Assembly: GCA_018815265.1 (NCBI GenBank)
Contig: JAHIYG010000029.1
Coordinates: 1 to 8,727, forward strand
Direction of reading: 5' to 3'
Source of the DNA: Candidatus Altarchaeota archaeon
GTDB taxonomy: Archaea > Altiarchaeota > Altiarchaeia > IMC4 > SCGC-AAA252-I15
Length of the DNA stretch: 8,727 nucleotides
Part shown: positions 6,362-8,727 of the stretch, one piece after another
Layout of the letters: each line of letters starts with the position of its first letter
How positions within the stretch are numbered: position 1 is the first letter of the stretch
Notes under the pieces: generated by a model
The model's input: only the letters and a program-made list of their open reading frames with translations
What the model was told of the DNA's origin: nothing
Databases searched by the model: none
Translations under genes and position numbers: made by a program

Positions 6362-6400
6362 AGGTTAAGTTATTTTTTACGGTTGCCTAAATAGTATATC
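6362..6400. promoter_or_regulatory. 39-bp divergent promoter between cpgS and the epimerase-like gene
   Basis: Only 39 bases separate the two start codons. On the plus strand TTATTTTTTA (6370-6379) is about 26 bases before the ATG at 6401. On the minus strand TATACTATTTA (6398-6388) is about 30 bases before the ATG at 6361. Neither gene has a Shine-Dalgarno. The two presumed TATA boxes point towards each other's gene start, so each box lies downstream of the other promoter's box, and both promoters must use the same few bases. This suggests leaderless, mutually exclusive initiation, but it is inferred from sequence only. Confidence 0.45.
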
Positions 6401-7228
6401 ATGAAGGTCGGCGCAGCCCTCCACATATACTGGGATGATAAACGTAAGGGATTGGAGTATGTATCAGTCTTGAATGAGCTGGCTGAGATGGGTTTTTACT
6501 CCGCTGAATTCCTCTGCGACAGCGGATTCTACCCTATGTGGGGGACTGAAAAGGTGTTTTCTGAAACAAGAAAAATCAAGAAAATCATCGACCGATTAGG
6601 TATTAAGGCGACAATACATGCCCCACACTATGACTTCAACATTGCGACAAACAACAGCGGATTAATGGATGAGATGGTGAAGCAGGTCAAGGACTGCGTA
6701 AGGGTTGCCGAAATACTCGGGTCAGACATTGTCGTACTGCATCCAGGGCGGATATCCTCTAAAAAATTTCCGAGGGATTTGGTACTTGAAAGGGCAATAG
6801 AATTTTTATCAGGTGTGGAGTCTTTTGCAGGAGGGAAAAATGTTAAAATCTGCCTTGAGAACGAGACTTTGTCGACTAAATCACTTTGTTCACTGCCTGA
6901 GGAGATGAAATATGTCATAGACGCCGTTGATTCAAAGAACGTCAGAGTCTGCCTGGATATTGCCCATGTCAACACGACGAAAAAGCCGTTGAGTGAATTC
7001 CTAAGGTTATTGAAGAAACAAATCTACCACATACACATAAGCGACAACGTCGGTGACTCACATCATCTTCCCATCGGAAAAGGCAACATAGATTTCAAAA
7101 AGACAATACGTGAACTTGAACCGTATAGTGGGATTTTGAATATTGAGGGGTGGGTGACAGATGGAAGACGCGAGAACCTTGAAAAAGGCAGAAAATACCT
7201 TCTGGCCTTGATGAAGCAACAGAAATGA
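6401..7228 (+). CDS. TIM-barrel sugar phosphate isomerase/epimerase-like protein
   Basis: The 275-residue protein belongs to the xylose isomerase-like / AP endonuclease 2 superfamily of TIM barrels. Metal-site and barrel-strand motifs appear in order: ATIHAPHYDFN (His73, His76), VVLHPG (His114), ICLENE (Glu153), CLDIAHVN (Asp186, His189), HIHISDN (His210, His212, Asp215), HHLPIGKGNIDF (His221, His222), and LNIEGW (Glu249). Together these fit a divalent-metal isomerase or epimerase, or an endonuclease IV relative. The sugar-enzyme branch is more likely, because the protein stops at 275 residues and HHLPIGKGNIDF is typical there. The substrate is unknown. The stop overlaps the start of a membrane glycosyltransferase gene (ATGA at 7225), which hints at a role in supplying or modifying a sugar for that enzyme. 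This is inference from context. Confidence 0.85.
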   Translation: MKVGAALHIYWDDKRKGLEYVSVLNELAEMGFYSAEFLCDSGFYPMWGTEKVFSETRKIKKIIDRLGIKATIHAPHYDFNIATNNSGLMDEMVKQVKDCVRVAEILGSDIVVLHPGRISSKKFPRDLVLERAIEFLSGVESFAGGKNVKICLENETLSTKSLCSLPEEMKYVIDAVDSKNVRVCLDIAHVNTTKKPLSEFLRLLKKQIYHIHISDNVGDSHHLPIGKGNIDFKKTIRELEPYSGILNIEGWVTDGRRENLEKGRKYLLALMKQQK

Positions 7229-8472
7229 AATTTGATTTGACGCCTTCGAGAGTTTTTTTGATTGTTTTATCGGTTTATGTGATTTTTTTGTTTGTTGATT
7301 TGGGATATGAGGGTCTTTGGGCTAAGGCGGGTGGTTTTTTTGGTGTTTCAAAATATTTCAGAGGCGACTCATACAGGTATTCTCAGCTGGCTAAAGCCTT
7401 GACTGAGGGGAGATTACATATTTTTGACAGTGTGGATGAGATAGATGAGCTAAGTAGTCTGTCTTTGGGAGTGGGTGATAGAGTGTATATTCAGCAGTCT
7501 CCGGGGATTTCATTTGTGGCTGCTCCGTTTTATTTATTGTTCGGTGATTTTGGGGTTTACTTTGCGAGTGTATTGGTTGGTTTTTTGACGTGTTTGAATA
7601 TCTATTTTCTAGCTGGTTTTTTCGTTTCAAAGAGGAGTGCTTCAGTTACTTGTTTGTTTTTCGGTTTGGGAACCTATCTTTTGACATATTCGGAGTATGT
7701 CTTCAATGATGTTTTGACTGCTTTTTTAGTTTCCGCTTCTCTGTTATACCTTATTAAGTATCTTCGCAGCAACTGTAAAAAAAGCCTTTTTTTGTCTGGC
7801 TTATGCGGTGGATTAGTGTCTTTTGCAAAGCCTTCTGTGGCGGTTTTGCCTGTGTTGTTCCTGGTTTATCTGTACTTGAAAAAAGGCGTTCATCCAGCAG
7901 CATATTACACTATTTTCTTTATTTTAGGCCTCATTCCTTTTTTCACATACAATAGCTTTTGTTTCGGCTCCCCATTGCAGTCAAGTTTTAACAGTGTTTT
8001 AGATGAAGTAGATGGAAAACTGTATACTGTGAGTTTAACGGGTCCGATGACATGGAGGAATAATCCTCTGAATTTCATCACGATGTCCATCATATTTTTA
8101 TTGACTCAACCAATTACATTCCTCGCATTAATCGGGTTGGTTAAGTGGAGGGATGATATTGCATATCTTGTTGTTGCATCTTTTTTAGTCCTTGGCGGAC
8201 TGTATAGCATATGGTTTGGGAGTGTGGGCCTGCTATGTTGGGGGTGGAGGCATATGACTCCGCTTCTGCCTCTTCTTTCAATTCCTGCCGCAGTAGCATA
8301 CGAGAAGAAACTCATCCCACACAACATAGTGTGGATTCTCTTTTACATATCAGTTACAGTGACTGTGATAAGCCTTTACCCCCTCACATGGCATGTATTC
8401 ACCAAATACAGCATAATAGAAAACATGCAATACCAACCACACCCACTACTACCACACAACCCAATAAACTAA
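7225..8472 (+). CDS. GT-C (ArnT/PMT-like) multi-pass membrane glycosyltransferase
   Basis: The 415-residue integral membrane protein has about ten predicted helices, the first at about 10-27. It shows the layout of GT39-like GT-C enzymes, which move sugars from a polyprenyl-phosphate donor on the outer face. An acidic first loop carries RGDSYRYSQLAKALTEGRLHI (Asp48 as candidate catalytic acid). IQQSPGISFVAAPFYLLFGD, YNSFCFGSPLQSSF and WGWRHMTPLLPLLS follow, all recurring motifs in this group. Donor and acceptor cannot be read from sequence, but lipid or protein glycosylation at the cell surface is likely. The ATG overlaps the upstream TGA. The 5' half is T-rich in the coding strand, as expected for hydrophobic codons, but the last 50 bases switch to A/C-rich DNA encoding the polar Pro/His/Asn tail (QPHPLLPHNPIN). 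No terminator hairpin is evident after the TAA. Confidence 0.85.
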   Translation: MKFDLTPSRVFLIVLSVYVIFLFVDLGYEGLWAKAGGFFGVSKYFRGDSYRYSQLAKALTEGRLHIFDSVDEIDELSSLSLGVGDRVYIQQSPGISFVAAPFYLLFGDFGVYFASVLVGFLTCLNIYFLAGFFVSKRSASVTCLFFGLGTYLLTYSEYVFNDVLTAFLVSASLLYLIKYLRSNCKKSLFLSGLCGGLVSFAKPSVAVLPVLFLVYLYLKKGVHPAAYYTIFFILGLIPFFTYNSFCFGSPLQSSFNSVLDEVDGKLYTVSLTGPMTWRNNPLNFITMSIIFLLTQPITFLALIGLVKWRDDIAYLVVASFLVLGGLYSIWFGSVGLLCWGWRHMTPLLPLLSIPAAVAYEKKLIPHNIVWILFYISVTVTVISLYPLTWHVFTKYSIIENMQYQPHPLLPHNPIN

Positions 8473-8481
8473 AAAGAAGAG
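8471..8481 (-). terminator. T-rich stretch after tRNA-Cys, possible terminator
   Basis: Immediately 3' of the tRNA on its own strand the sequence reads CTCTTCTTTTTAG. Archaeal RNA polymerase often stops at T-runs like this after a stable RNA. There is no extra hairpin. It is a weak call based only on the T tract and its position, just before the 3' end of the oppositely oriented glycosyltransferase gene. Confidence 0.35.
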
Positions 8482-8555
8482 AGCGAGGGGAGGGACTTGA
8501 ACCCTCGAAAAACGGTTTTGCAGACCGCCCCGTTAGGCCACTCCGGCACCCTCGC
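8482..8555 (-). tRNA. tRNA-Cys, anticodon GCA
   Basis: The gene folds fully as a cloverleaf: acceptor GCGAGGG/CCCUCGC (7 pairs), D-stem CCG/CGG, anticodon stem GCGGU/ACCGU with one terminal G-U pair, loop CUGCAAA giving anticodon GCA (plus-strand bases 8519-8521), a 5-base variable loop UUUUC, and T-arm GAGGG-UUCAAGU-CCCUC. The discriminator base is U73 (position 8482), an identity element of tRNA-Cys. The 3' CCA is not encoded, so it is added after transcription, and there is no intron. A TATA-like AATACTTT lies about 25-33 bases upstream on the same strand (8588-8581). It is the substrate of the cysteinyl-tRNA synthetase encoded about 4.4 kb away. Confidence 0.97.
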
Positions 8556-8590
8556 GAGCGTGAGCGAGGTAAGCAACACGAAAGTATTGC
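8556..8590 (-). promoter_or_regulatory. Leader and probable TATA box of tRNA-Cys
   Basis: Minus-strand AATACTTT (8588-8581) is placed as expected for a TATA box about 25-30 bases before the transcript start. The presumed leader (8569-8556) contains CCTCGC, which can pair with the first six bases of the mature tRNA (GCGAGG) through an 8-base loop. The TATA assignment is weak; the complementarity is seen directly. Confidence 0.35.
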
Positions 8591-8643
8591 GGAACCTCGC
8601 AAACACATACTATCCTAACGCATCATATTCTTCTTTTATTAAT

Positions 8644-8727
8644 TTATATCACCCACTCCGGTTCTTTGGTGCATGCGTGGCATGGGTCTTTAAAGCGTGT
8701 GTAGCAGCCTTCCATCACCTTTAGCCT
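8644..8727 (-). CDS. C-terminal end of an unrecognised Cys-containing protein (cut by window edge)
   Basis: On the minus strand a frame is open from the window edge (8727) to a TAA at 8646-8644. It gives 27 residues ending MEGCYTRFKDPCHACTK and then EPEWVI. Three cysteines, spaced C-x8-C-x2-C, could be part of a metal or Fe-S site. I do not recognise the family. Support for it being real is modest: the residue mix is protein-like, it ends just before an AT-rich gap and the tRNA promoter, and it has the same strand as the tRNA. The stretch is too short to exclude chance. An internal ATG would leave only a 23-residue peptide, so a longer gene continuing outside the window is more likely. Confidence 0.4.
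   Translation of the reverse strand, partial: RLKVMEGCYTRFKDPCHACTKEPEWVI

Noticed and set aside
8550..8569. CCTCGC / GCGAGG hairpin as a terminator for the glycosyltransferase
   Set aside because: It has no following T-run on the plus strand, and half of it is the tRNA acceptor stem. It is better described as a feature of the tRNA leader.
8211..8724. Plus-strand open frames running through the tRNA-Cys gene
   Set aside because: They cross a complete cloverleaf tRNA and the real end of the glycosyltransferase gene, and their residue content is not protein-like.
1..8727. CRISPR arrays, insertion sequences, attachment sites or phage genes
   Set aside because: No regularly spaced repeats, transposase or integrase motifs, or direct-repeat-flanked tRNA end were seen. 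The tRNA 3' end is not repeated in the window as far as I can tell by eye.

Overview
The window looks archaeal. Several coding starts lack a Shine-Dalgarno but have an AT-rich TATA-like box about 25-35 bases upstream, as in leaderless transcripts. It carries both enzymes of cyclic 2,3-diphosphoglycerate (cDPG) synthesis, known from thermophilic methanogens and some other archaea. It also has a membrane-anchored winged-helix protein of an archaeal type and a tRNA-Cys without an encoded CCA. Base composition is moderate (roughly 40-45% GC by eye). The lineage (methanogen, other euryarchaeon or DPANN-type archaeon) cannot be settled from this sequence. No mobile element, CRISPR array or broken gene was found.

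Positions 1-4080 hold six genes on the minus strand, in transcription order: cysS (cysteinyl-tRNA synthetase), a two-TM protein with a Cys-rich outer loop and a cytoplasmic winged helix, nifS/iscS (cysteine desulfurase), iscU (Fe-S scaffold), a copZ-like metallochaperone, and the start of an HMA-domain membrane protein cut by the left edge. The first two and the last two pairs overlap by 4 bases, and nifS and iscU are one base apart. Cysteine use (charging, desulfuration, Fe-S assembly) and soft-metal handling are thus grouped. The same 12-bp palindrome, TAACAATTGTTA, lies in the nifS promoter and in the cysS/2PGK divergent promoter. A different 14-bp palindrome lies upstream of copZ.

Positions 4164-6361 hold 2-phosphoglycerate kinase (+) and cDPG synthetase (-), convergent and overlapping tail to tail by 4 bases. 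Together they would convert 2-phosphoglycerate to 2,3-bisphosphoglycerate and then to cDPG, a thermoprotectant and phosphate store in thermophilic methanogens.

Positions 6401-8472 hold a TIM-barrel sugar phosphate isomerase/epimerase-like protein translationally coupled to a GT-C (ArnT/PMT-like) membrane glycosyltransferase. A 39-bp divergent promoter separates this pair from cDPG synthetase. Positions 8482-8555 (-) are a complete tRNA-Cys(GCA). The right edge cuts a probable minus-strand gene of which only a Cys-containing C-terminus is visible.

The most unusual point is the cysteine theme. CysRS, tRNA-Cys and cysteine desulfurase occur within 8.7 kb, and a shared palindrome suggests that cysS and nifS-iscU, and perhaps 2PGK, answer to one regulator.
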